Source of the DNA: Aphrophora alni
Lineage: Eukaryota; Arthropoda; Insecta; Hemiptera; Aphrophoridae
Reading direction: 5' to 3'
Assembly: GCA_963513935.1 (NCBI GenBank)
Contig: OY740771.1
Span: 12,863,138 to 12,927,137, forward strand
Length of the DNA: 64,000 nucleotides
Of the stretch, positions 9,996 through 22,530 are shown piece by piece. The notes below the pieces were generated by a model. It worked only from the letters and a program-made list of their open reading frames with translations, searched no databases and was not told the origin of the DNA. How positions within the stretch are numbered: the first letter of the stretch is position 1; every line of letters begins with the position of its first letter. The position numbers and the translations under genes are program-made.

Positions 9996-12150
9996 TTCTG
10001 TTTTCTGGCATCGGAACTTACCTCCTGGACGTACCTCGTACTACACTTATGTAATAAAGTAAAAATAAAAATTGTAAAACTGTATTCACGCCCAAACAAA
10101 TTGAAAACACTTAAAATTTAGAACCTCTTACTTCTTTAATATAGTAGTTGAAGTGATGTTTTCTGGGGTGATGTTACAATGCAGTTTCTAATAAAAACAA
10201 CGAAGCACTTAACCTCTACTAGGGGGATGATTCAATGCCGCAGCTAATAAATGGAATTAAATCAAACCACCCTCAAACCCAGTCCCCTAGGTAACCTCAT
10301 CCCTTTGTTGCGAATTAATTAATTCACAAGGGGATGTCCGTCATTACACTGTCAAAGTCCTACCGTCTACCTGGTCCACTTCCTTGTGCATTTATTTAAT
10401 TAAAGCAATCTATCCAATTTATGAGCACAATTACGCTTTCTGCCAGTTACGATTATGCTAACAAATAACTAGTTCACTTTAAAGAAGAATAAAAACGTAT
10501 AAAATTTACTACCCTACTCTAAATTATCATGTCTTAAAAATATCTAGAACTGTAAAATCGTAATTTGTTTCATTTTACAAATTTCATATATTATATAATG
10601 TTTTTATTGAGCTGAAGTTATCTGTTATTTACAATTGAGAGTATCGGTTGTTTTTATAGATTCTTAACAATCGTTAATTAATTCGTATAAGAGAAAGAAG
10701 TAAGAGGTGATGACCTTGACCTCAGCTGATGTTTTTAGGTCCTAGGACTAAAAAGAACATCTTTAGCATCTCAATGCATGTATTGAAAACAGCTGTTTTT
10801 GAAGCAGTATGACTAAAAATATTTTTTTGTAAACACATTTAATTCACGGACTGGTGGATTTTTGTTTGGTAATTGTAAAGCTTGATCAAAATACCGAGTG
10901 ATATGAAGGAATTGTCTCAGATGAAGCTACATTTACCGAAAAGTATCTGTAAACAGACATAATTGTAATAATTATAACACCTTACACGAAGGATTGTGTT
11001 TTATCGTATGACATATCCCATCAGACAATGTCTGGAGACAGATACGCGTCTATATTAACTTATCACATAGTGCCTCATCTTACTCAGCCGGAGATGACAT
11101 CATTTTATTGAAGCACACTTTTTTACAATTTTAAATATATTTACAATTTGTGATGTTTTTTAGTAGATGGAAACATGTTTTTCAGATTTAAAATTGAAGG
11201 GTTGAACTTCACAAACTCAATTATTTGTTGTATATCTTCTAACTTATTAACCTAATCTTTTATTTGTGACATTTTCATTGTTGAATAATTTTCGTGAAAC
11301 TTCTATCTTGTGGCGCACAGAATCTTTGACATATCCTCCTGCTGTTGTTGAAGATGCCACTGTCAATGCATTTTTAGAGTCAATAAATCCCCTCCTCCTT
11401 CTGTCAACATTGATGCTGATGATCTTCTAAAACAACGTCCAGTGTATTCTTCTGGATTTTTAAGGTGTAAATATTTAGAACAGCAGCGATAGTATGGCTT
11501 CCTAGGTGCTGAGCAAAACATTTTCCATTGCGATTTCAACTCAAAAATCTTCTGCTTTCCATATTTCGAGTTAGAGCCATGTACTTACGATTAAATCGCA
11601 GGGGTTAAAACTGCATCCATCGTCTGTTATTGTGAAAGAACGTGGAATGTGAGTTTTTACAAAACGTAGAAACACTACCAGAAAAGTCCTTTGTCCTCTA
11701 TATCTAATCTTCGCTTCTATATGCACCGATAATACCAAATACTAACATAAACTTAGGTAAAACCAGTTCTCGTCAAGCGTTTCATTTATGAATTGGGTTA
11801 CTTGTTCTATTGTTAGAATCTTGGACTTTTTTGGCGTGTAACTAGCACTCTGATATTTTAGAAAAGCTATTGCTGTAGGAAAAATATTTTAAGTGAATTA
11901 AACCGGTTTGGAAATGTCAGTAAAGTAACACATGCAAACTCTTCATTATCTGTGTTACCAAATCTATGGTATGTCTATGAAAGTGGTCCAGTTTCTATTA
12001 GCATGGTTTTCCATTTCTGAATTTTTTATTTATTTTTTTTTATGGAGGAACCACATTTGAGTAGGTTTTTTGAAAACACCCAAGAACAATATTTTACTCT
12101 TTGTGTAATATACATGATTGTAAAATGTAGCTTTGCGTTACGTTAGGATC
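9996..12150. other. Unique AT-rich intergenic DNA
   Basis: No gene, RNA or clear repeat structure was recognised on either strand. Confidence 0.5.
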
Positions 12151-12702
12151 ATACGTCATACGTCAGCTATGCAAGTTAACATAGATGCTCTAAGGTGGTG
12201 GTTTTCAAAACATTACATGAGCTTGAATACTAAAAAAACCTTTACTTGAACACATGTTACTTAAACTTTAATTTGAGAGGAGAGTCGAAATTGTTTACAA
12301 CACCTCTACTGTATAAGTGTATGAAGTGTGTAATAAGAAATATGACATGTAGTACTTGCATTGTAATAGAACAAGTTAATTCGTGTAAATATTTAGGAAT
12401 GATTTTGGAGGAAGTTGTGTCATGGAAATTTCATATAAAGGCACTGCAATCCAACTTAAATAGAATGTTACGTGTATTTTTTTCACTTGAAGGAAATTGT
12501 TTCTAGGTCTGTTCTGCGTAAAATATATTTTTCAATGGTTCATAGTAGGTTGAATTACGGAATTTGTTGATGTGGAGGTACATGTATTATGAGCAATAAT
12601 CCTTTGATAGTAATGCAAAAAAAAGTTTATAAGACTGATCATGAATAAAAGGAGGACGTTTCATCACTGCCATTATTTCGACAAATATCTATATTACCCC
12701 TT

Positions 12703-12769
<67 letters not shown>

Positions 12770-13040
12770 TACGCAAATTTTTTATATAAGGAGCGGACGC
12801 TTTTCAGATCTGCAGCACAGAAATGATTACTTGTTTAGACATAGTAACAAAGCTTTAGTACCCAGAGCAAAATTGACAATCTATTCAAAATTTTACTCCG
12901 TAATCGCACCTAGAATATAAAACCAACTTCCAGAAAATATAAAAGCCTGCACAAACCTAAACAAATATTTATTTCTTTTGACAAGATGGCTTTTGGGCAT
13001 GGATTGTGTTGAAGGTCTGCTTGAGGTTGTGATATAGGAA
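12150..13040 (+). pseudogene. Decayed LINE reverse-transcriptase C-terminal region
   Basis: Translation in pieces recovers the distal RT and connection region of a non-LTR retrotransposon. It starts with a DALRWWFSKHYMSLNTKKT-like segment (about 12165-12240), then VNSCKYLGMILEEVVSWKFH (about 12375-12440), then a FSMVHSRLNYGI-like segment (12530-12565) and SLPLFRQISILPL (about 12665-12700). After a TA microsatellite come APRI*NQLPENIKACTNLN (about 12905-12965, stop included) and a final WLLGMDC stretch. The order matches the region downstream of the catalytic motif in CR1/RTE/Jockey-type elements. Stops, frameshifts and the microsatellite make it non-functional. Sequence to about 13720, ending in AATAAAATAAATGG, may be its 3' tail. 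The exact clade cannot be settled. Confidence 0.75.
12705..12765. repeat. (TA)n microsatellite inside the LINE relic
   Basis: About 61 bp of uninterrupted AT dinucleotides split the LINE-derived reading frame between its ILPL-like segment and the downstream connection region. Confidence 0.95.
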
Positions 13041-13865
13041 TACATTACTATTCTAATTTTGTTTGGATGCATGGATAATGAGTGTAAGAGATGTAATAGG
13101 GATGTGGAAGTGTTTTTTCTCTTAATAATTTTGTTTATTATTGTATTTATTTTTAATATGTTAAACTTGGAGCTAGGGATGTGTATATATGGGTATGAGA
13201 GAGAATATGTATGGACTATTATGGTGAGTGTTTGTATGTTACGTATCTGTAAGTTTTAAACACTTTATATTTATGTTATAGATGCAAATAGATTGGGATA
13301 ATTATCATAGAACAAATAATTATTTAACAAGTTATACTATTTGTAATAAATATTAAATTAAATTTTAATTTATTGATAGTTTAACTGCTCCTTATGGTCT
13401 CTTGACCTCTGTTTTTTCTTTTTTCTCTTTTTACTTGAGAAATATGCAGCCTCAAAGCGATCAGAGCCATGGAGGCTGCATTATTTCATTCCGTATATTT
13501 ATGTTTTTGTTTATCTTAAGTTTTTTTTTTTAAGATTTAGAAGTAATATTGTTTTGGTTTTTTGGTTTTTGTGTATTTTGACTTTAAGCAATGTATTATC
13601 TCATATGTCAATTTATTTGTTTTGTTTAGTTTGTTGTTAAAGTGAGTTTTATTTTTTTCTCTCTTCTTCTCAATCTAAATCATGTTTTGTTTGTCTCAAT
13701 GTATAATAAAATAAATGGTTAAAAAACTACATTTGAGAACACAATCCCTTTCATACCACTCAGCATCTTCGTCAAACTTCCAGTTACATTTGAAGAAAAT
13801 TTCACTCCTCTGTCTGAATCATCTTTTAGCAGTTCGTGAAGTAAACGTATTTAAAAAAAAATGAT

Positions 13866-13890
13866 TTAGGTTAGGTTAGGTTAGGTTAGG
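13866..13890 (+). repeat. Interstitial (TTAGG)5
   Basis: Five perfect TTAGG units. TTAGG is the ancestral arthropod/insect telomere repeat. A run this short inside the genome is an interstitial telomere-like sequence, not a chromosome end. Further TTAGG/CCTAA clusters lie at 28935-29007 and 36875-38230. Confidence 0.85.
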
Positions 13891-14060
13891 TAAAGTAGCT
13901 CTTCATTTTATATGTTAGAAAATCTATGGTATTTCTTTGAAACTGGACCAGTTTCTATTAACATAATTTTTCATTTCTGAATTGATTTTCTTGATGGAGG
14001 AACCCGATTTGAGTAGGTTTTTTGAAAACGTACAAGAACAACATTTCACTTTTTGTTCAA

Positions 14061-17000
14061 TTAAACAAATTTGTTATTTCGAGGTTAGATATCACACATA
14101 AACTGATTGAACACAACTATCATATTGTTTCATTGTTGTGTGTTACCAAAACAACAGCTGATCGAGATTTATCAGATGACACTGCATATTTTAATTACAT
14201 TACATTGTGGGAGAAAGTGATTCCCTCCAGAAGGTTAATGCTCTTTTTGTTATTCCGTCTTTTTTTTTTTTTTTGATTGACCATAAAAAAAATTAAACAC
14301 AAGAGTACTTCCAAAAATGTAAAAGCGTAAGAAAAAATGTAAAGTGTAGAGTCTTCAATATGTCATATTAATTCAAAAATAGCGACATTTCGTGGGGTGT
14401 CGTATCGAGGGAAAATAAAAAAAAAATTTTAAACCTCTAAATTAGATCAAAATCAGCAATAATTGATATATTATTCACAGATGGGAGTGCACATTTTAAT
14501 TGCATTGGATTTGTGGGAGGAAGAGGTTCTATCCAGAAAAAAAAATGTGTTATTTCCCCATTTTGTTTTGATTGATCATAAAAAATGAGACTCGGGGGGG
14601 GGGTACTTTTTTTTACATATGTAAAGTATCAAATTTAGAGTGTTCCATATGTTCGGAATATTAATTCAAAAATAGTGATACCTTCATGGGACACCCAGTA
14701 TACTATTTAGATATTTCTTTTTTTCTGATCAGTCATACTGCTTTTAGCAACTCGTTTAATTCATATATTAATGGCAAATTTGAATTGAGCAAATTACCAA
14801 TTATACAAAATACAAAATGAAATTCGTATCCTAACACAGTTGCACATTAATGTCGATTTTTTTGTGGGACTGAATTTTAACAAATTTAAAAAGTGCAAAA
14901 AACCTGGCAAATTACACGAACTGTCAGTGATAAATCTAGGAAACATTCAGAGTCAGGTCGATGACCCCGCAAGGTTGTTTAAAATATGCTGACTGTCCGA
15001 TCTCATAACTTTGGATTTCATAATAGTTGTAAGAATACTACAGGGTATTTGACAAAGTTCAACGTGCGAGGTGACCTGTAATATCTGAATACTGTAGGCT
15101 ATCGTGTATCAACTCTAATCCGTACAGTTGGCAACATTTCTGCTAATAGTCACACGTGATTATTAACTGATGCACAATCATTGCGCAAATCTAAGGTTTG
15201 TTTAGATGTAGACCCCCTAATTATTGACTCAAAATGTTGATGCTATCGAAATTTTGCTCTGAAGGATGTTATCAAATCTCGCTAAAACGTAATGGTTGTC
15301 ATATCCCTATACAATTTCAGGTGTAGTAGGTTTATGAAGCAAAAAAAATGAACAATTTGATCAGCATCAACTTCATCAGATCCTCGAAATGTACAGTAAG
15401 TATCTAGATATTGGTTTCTTGGGACTTGTAAGAAATGTTACATTGTATCGTAGATCATAAGTTTTGTTTAAAACACAGGTTTTCTAAACATCGTAATTGT
15501 TTATCACTACTTTCTTTGACGTCGGCTGGGCCCTAACAGGGATCGTAGGTGTGTATATATTATATCGCTTCGCTCGTGTTAGCCACTCGGTTCTGTCTGA
15601 TCTCTTTTACGAATATCACGTTTTCTTTTGTTTTCGGGATTCGAATTATATTTTTAGCAGTAAATTCGCTATTTGTCACCGGTGTTGTTTTTTTTTTTGT
15701 TAGAAATACTATTTTAAAAAATATCCACATATCACAAGTTACAATAAATATAATAATATAATAATAACTAGTTAATACACGGAAAAAATGAAATTTAAGT
15801 TAAATACAGAACTGATAAACGTTGCAATTGGAATGACAAACTTTCCCATTCACTCATCCCCCCCAAAGCCAAATAAAAATAAACCAAAACTAATCATTAC
15901 CAAAAGTGATAAAGTGAAGATGAACCGTTGATGCAGTTTTTGAAACTAATCTATATTTTTAAAAAATGCCTAAACTTTCATTGGTTGTCCCATAAACACG
16001 TTTTCTGCTTTTTTTTTTTTTTTTTTTTTTTTTTACAATCATTAATCTTCACTTTCACTAATATTTGAATGAAATTGGTGGAGCAGATTTTGAGTAATAA
16101 AGTATTTTATAAACTTTATTTTATCGATAACTCACAAACCGGTTGTTTGAAGATTGCGAACAATACGTTTTGTGTGTGTCCTTAGAGAGGCTGCATTTGA
16201 TCAAAACTTAATAAATATTGGTAAAGTTGATTTTAGAAAAGTGTAATTTTGTTTTCAGCTACCGCAAAATTTTGAATTGTAAAAAAAAACCTGAGATGTG
16301 GTGAAAAATATACTAAAATTGAAAATTTAATTAAAATCGTTCCACCTGTTTGGGCTGTAGACACTGCACATACGACAGACTGACTTCAGTCAGATATCAT
16401 TTCAAAAATCACTTTTTTTTGGAATCAAAGAAGCTCAAAATGGATGTATCGACAATGATTTTCTGACCTTAAATAGAGTGTCTTACGAAAAAATATATTA
16501 GGCTATTTATGACAGTATGTTTAAAATTAAATAAAAATTAGCAAAACTCGTAGAAATTTTTCATTTTAGGATAATTTTGGTTATTCTAGATAACCAACAA
16601 GTAATTACATATTAGGTTTTTAATTGATAACTTAATATTCTTTATGTTCTACTTAATATTTAACATTTACAACACTATTTAAAAACAAATATTATATTAC
16701 TTTTTTTTTATATAACAGCCAACAAACATCCATCATTTCGTATTAATAAAAACTAAACATAACTACAATATAAATAAAACAAACATAAAAGAATAATATG
16801 ACCTTATAACACAAATAATTTAACAAAAGATAAAAATGACGTTCAACAATATGTGACGTCTACATCCTGCTAACCAGCTGAAAAAACTCAACTGTGTTGA
16901 AGATTCGCTAACTTTGTTTGCTTATCAAGGCCCTTAAATTTACAAATGAGTCTTTTTGGTAACCAAATTGATTGCCGGATAGGGATTGTTTGAAATAATT

Positions 17001-17620
17001 TATCCTAAGTAATAAGAGCTTTCCAACAAAGCCGGTAACAAGACTATTATTTAATTATTGTAAAAAAAAGGTGTTAATTTTTATTTTAACTTGTCTGGAA
17101 TTACTTCTTCCGAAGAGTAAGACTTGATAACAGTAACAATTGGCTCAATAAGTACTTAGTAACATTGTTTCAAGAGCCAATTGGAGATTCCTTCAATATC
17201 AAATGTTTAAAAAATTTTAAACGCTGTATCGGCTTGACAATATCGATCACTCATGGGGGCTAACACCACAGGCTGTAGGAAGCTACTCTCATTAAATGTT
17301 TGTGCTTCTAGAGTCATTGAAAAAAGTACGTAATTAAATTACAGAATGAATTAGACGAACCATATTTTATCTACTAAAAACAACATTCGAAAATGTATTG
17401 ACATATTCTGTAAATTGGATATGTAATTAATTTAGAGGATATCGGGTTTCTTTATTTTGCATATGTATAATCTTTATTACAACAATATGTCCTCCTGTTT
17501 AGCGAGGGTTCGGTATTACATGTCTATATTGAAATATTTAATAAGGGTGTCATTAAAGCAGTTTAAGGAAAACCGGTACCACCCTACAAATAGTTTGTAC
17601 AATGATAACAATCTATTAGC
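14061..17620. other. Gene-free AT-rich stretch
   Basis: No supportable gene. Repeat fragments include family B (about 15410-15690), family D (about 16060-16440), a poly-T run of about 28 bp near 16009-16034 and an ACACCCAGTATAC terminal motif near 14690. Reading frames at 14022-14276 and 15497-15761 are low-complexity and unrecognised. Confidence 0.5.
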
Positions 17621-17624
17621 ATTA

Positions 17625-18489
17625 AAGCCGCGTTTACACCGGAGTTAATAACACGAGTTTTTAACAAAAAGTTATTAACTTAACTGAATCGCCAAAAAAT
17701 TTCTCTTAACAAAAGTTAATAACTCGTGTTTTTAACAGAAAATTCCTTGTTATTAACAAGATTTATGTTATCCATCAAGAGTCGGTAAAGATCAAAGGAA
17801 ATGTGTTATGTTTTTAACAAATGTTAATAACAAAAGAATAGCTTCTTTTAGCGCGTTAACTTTTTTTAATAACAGGTTCCTCTCTTCCCCGCAACCCCCT
17901 CGCCCGGCATCCTGCTACACAGAGCGCGTGGCCGACAACTACAGCAGCAGACGAAACACGTGGAGACAGAGTGAGGTTAGTTTGTGTGTTTTGCTGCGAT
18001 TTGTTAGTTAGTTTATTGTTGACGTGAAGTGTTTTTGTTTATTTTAATGATGGAAAGTGAATGGAATCAGGAGCAAGTGATTAATTTGATAGATCTGTAT
18101 CGCGAGCGCCCAGTGTTGTGGGACCCAACCAATGCTGATTTCAAAGACAGAAACTTAAAAAACTATGCTTGGACAGAAATTGGCAAAGCTCTACGCATGA
18201 CGAAAGTTGAAGTTGAAGCTCCTACGTCTCCTTTGAGCAGCGGTAGCCAAAACAACGCATGCAGCTGCAGCGAGAACCACGTCATCCTCTCGCACCATTG
18301 TCTCACCTAGAACTGCTGGCTGTGCATGAGCGTTGATAATGGCGGAGTGACTTTAAACTTTTGTTCATAACAAAACTAGCAGCCAAAAGAAAATGTTATT
18401 AACATATGTTTATGACTTTTGTTATTAACATCAGTTAATAACAAAAATGTTAAAAACTCGTGTTATTAACTCCGGTGTAAACGCGGCTT
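17625..18489 (+). mobile_element. PIF/Harbinger-like non-autonomous element
   Basis: The ends are near-perfect inverted repeats: AAGCCGCGTTTACACCGGAG at the left and its inverse at the right, extending through AACACGAGTTTTTAACA (about 40 bp). The flanks give a 3-bp TAA/TTA pair, close to the TWA duplication of PIF/Harbinger. The subterminal regions are packed with GTTATTAAC/GTTAATAAC words, which could be transposase-binding sites. Internally it carries part of a MADF-domain gene (18047-18310), the accessory gene type found in PIF/Harbinger elements. No DDE nuclease remains. Element identity is well supported; mobility would need a helper. Confidence 0.75.
18047..18310 (+). pseudogene. Truncated MADF (Myb/SANT-like) domain protein
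   Basis: From a methionine at 18047 the product reads as the first half of a MADF domain: WNQEQVINLIDLYRERPVLW followed by DPTNADFKDRNLKNYAWTEI. It has the family's spaced tryptophans, the LI.LY..RP.LW motif and the K.R..AW.EI motif. After about 40 residues of homology the frame passes into a serine- and cysteine-rich tail with no domain resemblance and stops at 18310, where a second helix set should follow. MADF proteins bind DNA and serve as accessory factors in PIF/Harbinger transposons. Sitting between that element's terminal repeats, this copy is best read as a deletion remnant. A methionine at 18029 is an alternative start. Confidence 0.7.
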
Positions 18490-18652
18490 TAGAGAACTTC
18501 ATGTGTGAAAACTTTGATTATTGTTTCGTATATTCTCCAAATTTTAACACCCTCACTAGTCTACAAGTTCAGATTGATGCAGTACGCGTTCTAAAATTAA
18601 ATAAAACTTTTCACGTACAAACTTTTGGTATTCTTACATATTTCATTTAAGT

Positions 18653-18963
18653 GTTTGAAGGGTCAGGGGGAAAAACGATGAGAGTCAATCAGAATTGAAA
18701 CTGAGAAAATTGAAGTTAAAAGTTTGAACCCTGACAGTTTAGAAATGTGTCATAAAATAGGGCAAGTTACTATGGCAACTGACCCTCATCATTTCCCCCC
18801 TTACATGTATTCTTACCCATTAAATATCTCTTGACTCCCATCGTTTTCCCCTAATCCAATGCCATAGTATTTTACTATTGTGTCTAAGCTACAAGTTGAC
18901 ATTAATATCTCAATATTGGTAATTATTTGACTCTCATCGTTTTTCCGCCTGACCCTTCGTTTG
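18653..18963. mobile_element. Short MITE with ~30-bp inverted ends
   Basis: AAGGGTCAGGGGGAAAAACG at the left (from 18658) is mirrored by CGTTTTTCCGCCTGACCCTT at the right, and the match continues through ATGAGAGTCA. GTTTG stands immediately outside both ends (18653-18657 and 18959-18963), a possible 5-bp target duplication. The interior contains further partial copies of the CTCATCGTTTTCCC motif. No coding content. Confidence 0.7.
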
Positions 18964-19742
18964 TATATAAAACTAGGGTTGTGCTAAATTTGAAGAGAAG
19001 ATATTGAGCCGGTAATTAAATTTACATAGGTGAAATTTCATTCTTTTTTCTACGTTTTTGGAGTTTCAAATTTGAGCATCTATTTTGAGCTAATTCGCGT
19101 TCAAATATATAATCTATGTAAACTATAATATGTTCAACTATTTCGCCCAGTTCATTTATTTCTCATATGTTCAATGTTTATTTTTACTTGCTTAAATTCA
19201 AATAATAGATTAATTTTGTTAACATGTATACATACGTATTTAGCGCTCCGGCCTTTCTACCTTTTCTTTAGAGTAGTAAGTTCTCCTATAGTCATGCATG
19301 GAAGAAGACCACAACACAACGCTATCCTGTCCCACGCAGAAGGACCGATTAAGGACGATCTGGGCACAGACTGCGAGGAATTGCATCAACAAATATTCTT
19401 TTAAGGTATAGTGTGATCTAATTATTCATATTTATACTAGAATTCTAAGGTCTAAAGAAAAACGTAAACAATACCAAATCATAAAATACAAACTTTTAAA
19501 TTAAATCAAGGGATTTAAGGGATCAAGGGATTTAAGTATCAAGGGATACTACAACAATATATATTCAATTTCAAGTATACATTCAAGTACTATATACAGT
19601 ATAATAAGGAAATTTATGATAATACATTTTACACAAATTTTCCTGCATGCATTCAAGCGGAATCCCGCTAGTTGCTCCGAGTAGATGATACCATTTCGAC
19701 ATCGCTGTTTGTTTTTTTTACGCTTTGTAGTGCTTGTTTAGA

Positions 19743-20545
19743 ATGGCGAAGTTGATTGCAAATGCCGCCGCTTGTGAGAAAAACCAGTCGACATTCATCG
19801 ACAGAACTTTCAGGTTTGTGGAGAAAATGCGATGAGTGATTCAGTAAGGCGATGTGTTCGACAGTTCAATCAAGGACGTGATCAAGTGCACGATGACAAA
19901 CGTAATGGGCGTCCATCTTTGATTCGTGCAGTACGAGAAAAGATTAAGGAAAACAGTAGGTTTACAATTGTGCTTTTTCTATAGAATTTCCTCAAATTTC
20001 ATGATCACTTCTTTATGATATTTGTTCTGTAAAACTTTGTTCTCGTTGGGTGTCAAAAACGTTTACAAAGCAACACGATAAAACAGGGCAGTGCGCTTAA
20101 CGTTTTGACACGTTACGACAAAGACAGTGATTCCTTTCTGAGCCAGATAGTGACCGGGGACGAGACTTGGGTCGCTTATGAAACCCTTGAACTAAAACGA
20201 CAATCGATGAAATGGAGGCATTCTACTGATGGATTTTTTACCGCGTGGTGAAACAATCAATGTAAATCTTCAACACTTATAAACGGTATTGTTTTGATTC
20301 ATGACAATGTCCGACCTGTGAAAGTGGCACGACAACGCTTACAGGACTTTGACTGGGACCAGTTTGATTCCCCTCCATACAGCTCCGACCTCGCCCCTAA
20401 CGACTTCCATCTTTTTTTGCACCTGAAATCTTACCTTGGTGGTCAAAACTTCAACAACGATGATGAGTTCAAAGAACACGTTACCACATGGTTAACAACA
20501 CAGGCGGCAACGTTTTGCATTGCTGTAACAATACCTACAAAATGA
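19743..20545 (+). pseudogene. Dead mariner transposase
   Basis: Piecewise translation follows a mariner transposase in order. A short N-terminal piece precedes SDSVRRCVRQFNQGRDQVHD and DDKRNGRPSLI (about 19830-19925), the paired helix-turn-helix and linker. Next come RYDKDSDSFLSQIVTGDETW and WRHS (about 20112-20223) with the first catalytic Asp, a DFLPRGETINVN-like segment, HDNVRP with the second Asp (about 20300), and YSSDLAPNDFHLF with the third position (about 20378-20417). Frameshifts, stops and a large internal deletion separate the parts. A likely right terminus, GGCTGTACCTCGTACA, lies near 20653-20668; its left partner was not found. Mariner elements move by a DDE cut-and-paste reaction at TA sites. 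This copy cannot. Confidence 0.85.
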
Positions 20546-21259
20546 TAGAGCTATGTAGGAAAATAGTTTAATGTTTGTAGATTTTTTGTAATAAATAATT
20601 ATTCTGTATCTGTACTAGTTTTGTTTTATTACCAAATGGAAATTTCTCTCCGGCTGTACCTCGTACATTAAATAATAATTATTTTACAAAGAAATAAATA
20701 AATTACAATTAAAAAAAAAAGTTGCCTTTTAGAATGTATAAATGTAGCCAAATTAAGGGCAGTCCTCGAATGCTAATTTTTTCACATTTGGAACCTGTGA
20801 ACAATAATTGAAATCAATACAGATGGATACTTTTTGAAAGGTCAAAACAATCTATGTGCACCGTTCTCGAGCAGTAAATTGAGGTACGCAAATCTTCAGT
20901 GTGATTTAATAGTGATTTTCTAAGTTCTCATAGATGTACAGTTTGAATCTAGCTTGTAATATTTGTTAGTCATTACAAGACACGTGTTTGTAGAGGGAGA
21001 AGGGATACAGGTGGAGGGTATAGACACAGCAGGTAAAATCATCTATCTGTCAAAAAAGCTGGTCTTTTAAGATTTTACCTGTTCAAAGAGTAAATCCATG
21101 TTGTTGTACATATAACCCTTGGGAAAAATGTGTCATTTATGTGATTAAGTGTTATGGGTGGCCACAGGTTAATTAAAAGAAATTCCATCAGCTTACTTAT
21201 AGTGAGTGGAGGTGAGGCAATCCTGGGTTTCCTAGCTGAATGTACGCGTTTCTTTGCTT

Positions 21260-21480
<221 letters not shown>

Positions 21481-21734
21481 ACCTTTCTTATTATTATTAT
21501 CTCTCTCGTGTTTTCCAACCCTGACGCTATTTCTTATTTTTTTCTTTTCAATTTCAAAAAGTGTTGGTTTTGTTTTGATGTAGGCCTACATTTTATGCAA
21601 TGTTCATGTTAAGGGGTTGGGTTTTCACCCTTACGAAACCCTTATCGAGAAGGTGTGTTTTGTGAATGCAATTGTTAGAACAATATTTTTAAAAAACAAT
21701 ACTCATATATTTTTATTGGTAAAATCTTGTTTGT

Positions 21735-22530
21735 TTCGGCTCATATACTTTTCGTTCTAGCTCTTTCAGTTTTTCAGAAGTTAAAATTTTTCAAAACAAG
21801 TAAATTATAAATAATTTCGATAATATATGGTACTGAAAACGGATATCTGCTTAAGTATGATATGAAACAGACAAAACCCTTTGCCGAATATACAAAAATA
21901 CAACTTTTTTCGTTGTAGCTCTTTCCGTTTTCACAAATTAACATTTTTCAAAAAAGTTAATTTTAAATAACTTTGACAATATAAGGGCACCTAAAGCTAA
22001 TATCTACTGAAGTATGATAGGGAGCAGACAAAACCCTTTGCGAGCTTTTGTAGCCCATTCCGTTTTTCACAAATTACCATTTAAAAAAGTTAATTTCAAA
22101 TATTTTTTGCAATATATTATATTTAATACTGATATCTGCTTAAGTATGATAGGGAGCAGATAAAACCCTTCGCGGGCTATAGAAATAACTAACTTTTTTT
22201 CATTTGTACACCATTCCTTTTTTCACAAGTTACCCTCTTAAAAAAAGTTAATTTCAAATATTATTGTCAATATATGGGTACCTAAAGCTAAGTACAATAT
22301 GGAACAGATAAAACCCTTTGCGGACTATTGAAAAATCTAACTTTTTTCGTTTGTATCCCTTTCCTTTTTTTACAAGTTACCCCTTATCAAAAAGTTAATT
22401 TTTAATATTTTTGACAATATATGATATCTAATACTGATATCTGTTTAAGACAGACAGTTTAAGATATACTGATATCTTGTATGGAACAGACAAAACCCTT
22501 TGCGGCCTAAAGAAAATTTAACTTTTTTCG
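21735..22530. repeat. Diverged tandem array, unit ~145-165 bp
   Basis: Five to six units each combine AACTTTTTTCGTT with a TTCACAAATTA-like phrase, an AAAAAAGTTAATTT-like phrase, GACAATATA and AACAGACAAAACCCTTTGCG. They recur near 21755, 21905, 22035, 22190, 22340 and 22510. Identity between units is moderate. No coding potential. Confidence 0.75.

Larger units (their letters stand above)
11964..14060. repeat. Pair of ~145-bp direct repeats bracketing a LINE relic
   Basis: Segments 11964-12110 and about 13921-14060 are similar throughout, sharing CCAGTTTCTATTA, CATTTCTGAATT, ATGGAGGAAC and TTTGAGTAGGTTTTTTGAAAAC. The LINE fragment and a TTAGG array lie between them. They may be two copies of a dispersed repeat or the product of a local duplication. 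Confidence 0.6.
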
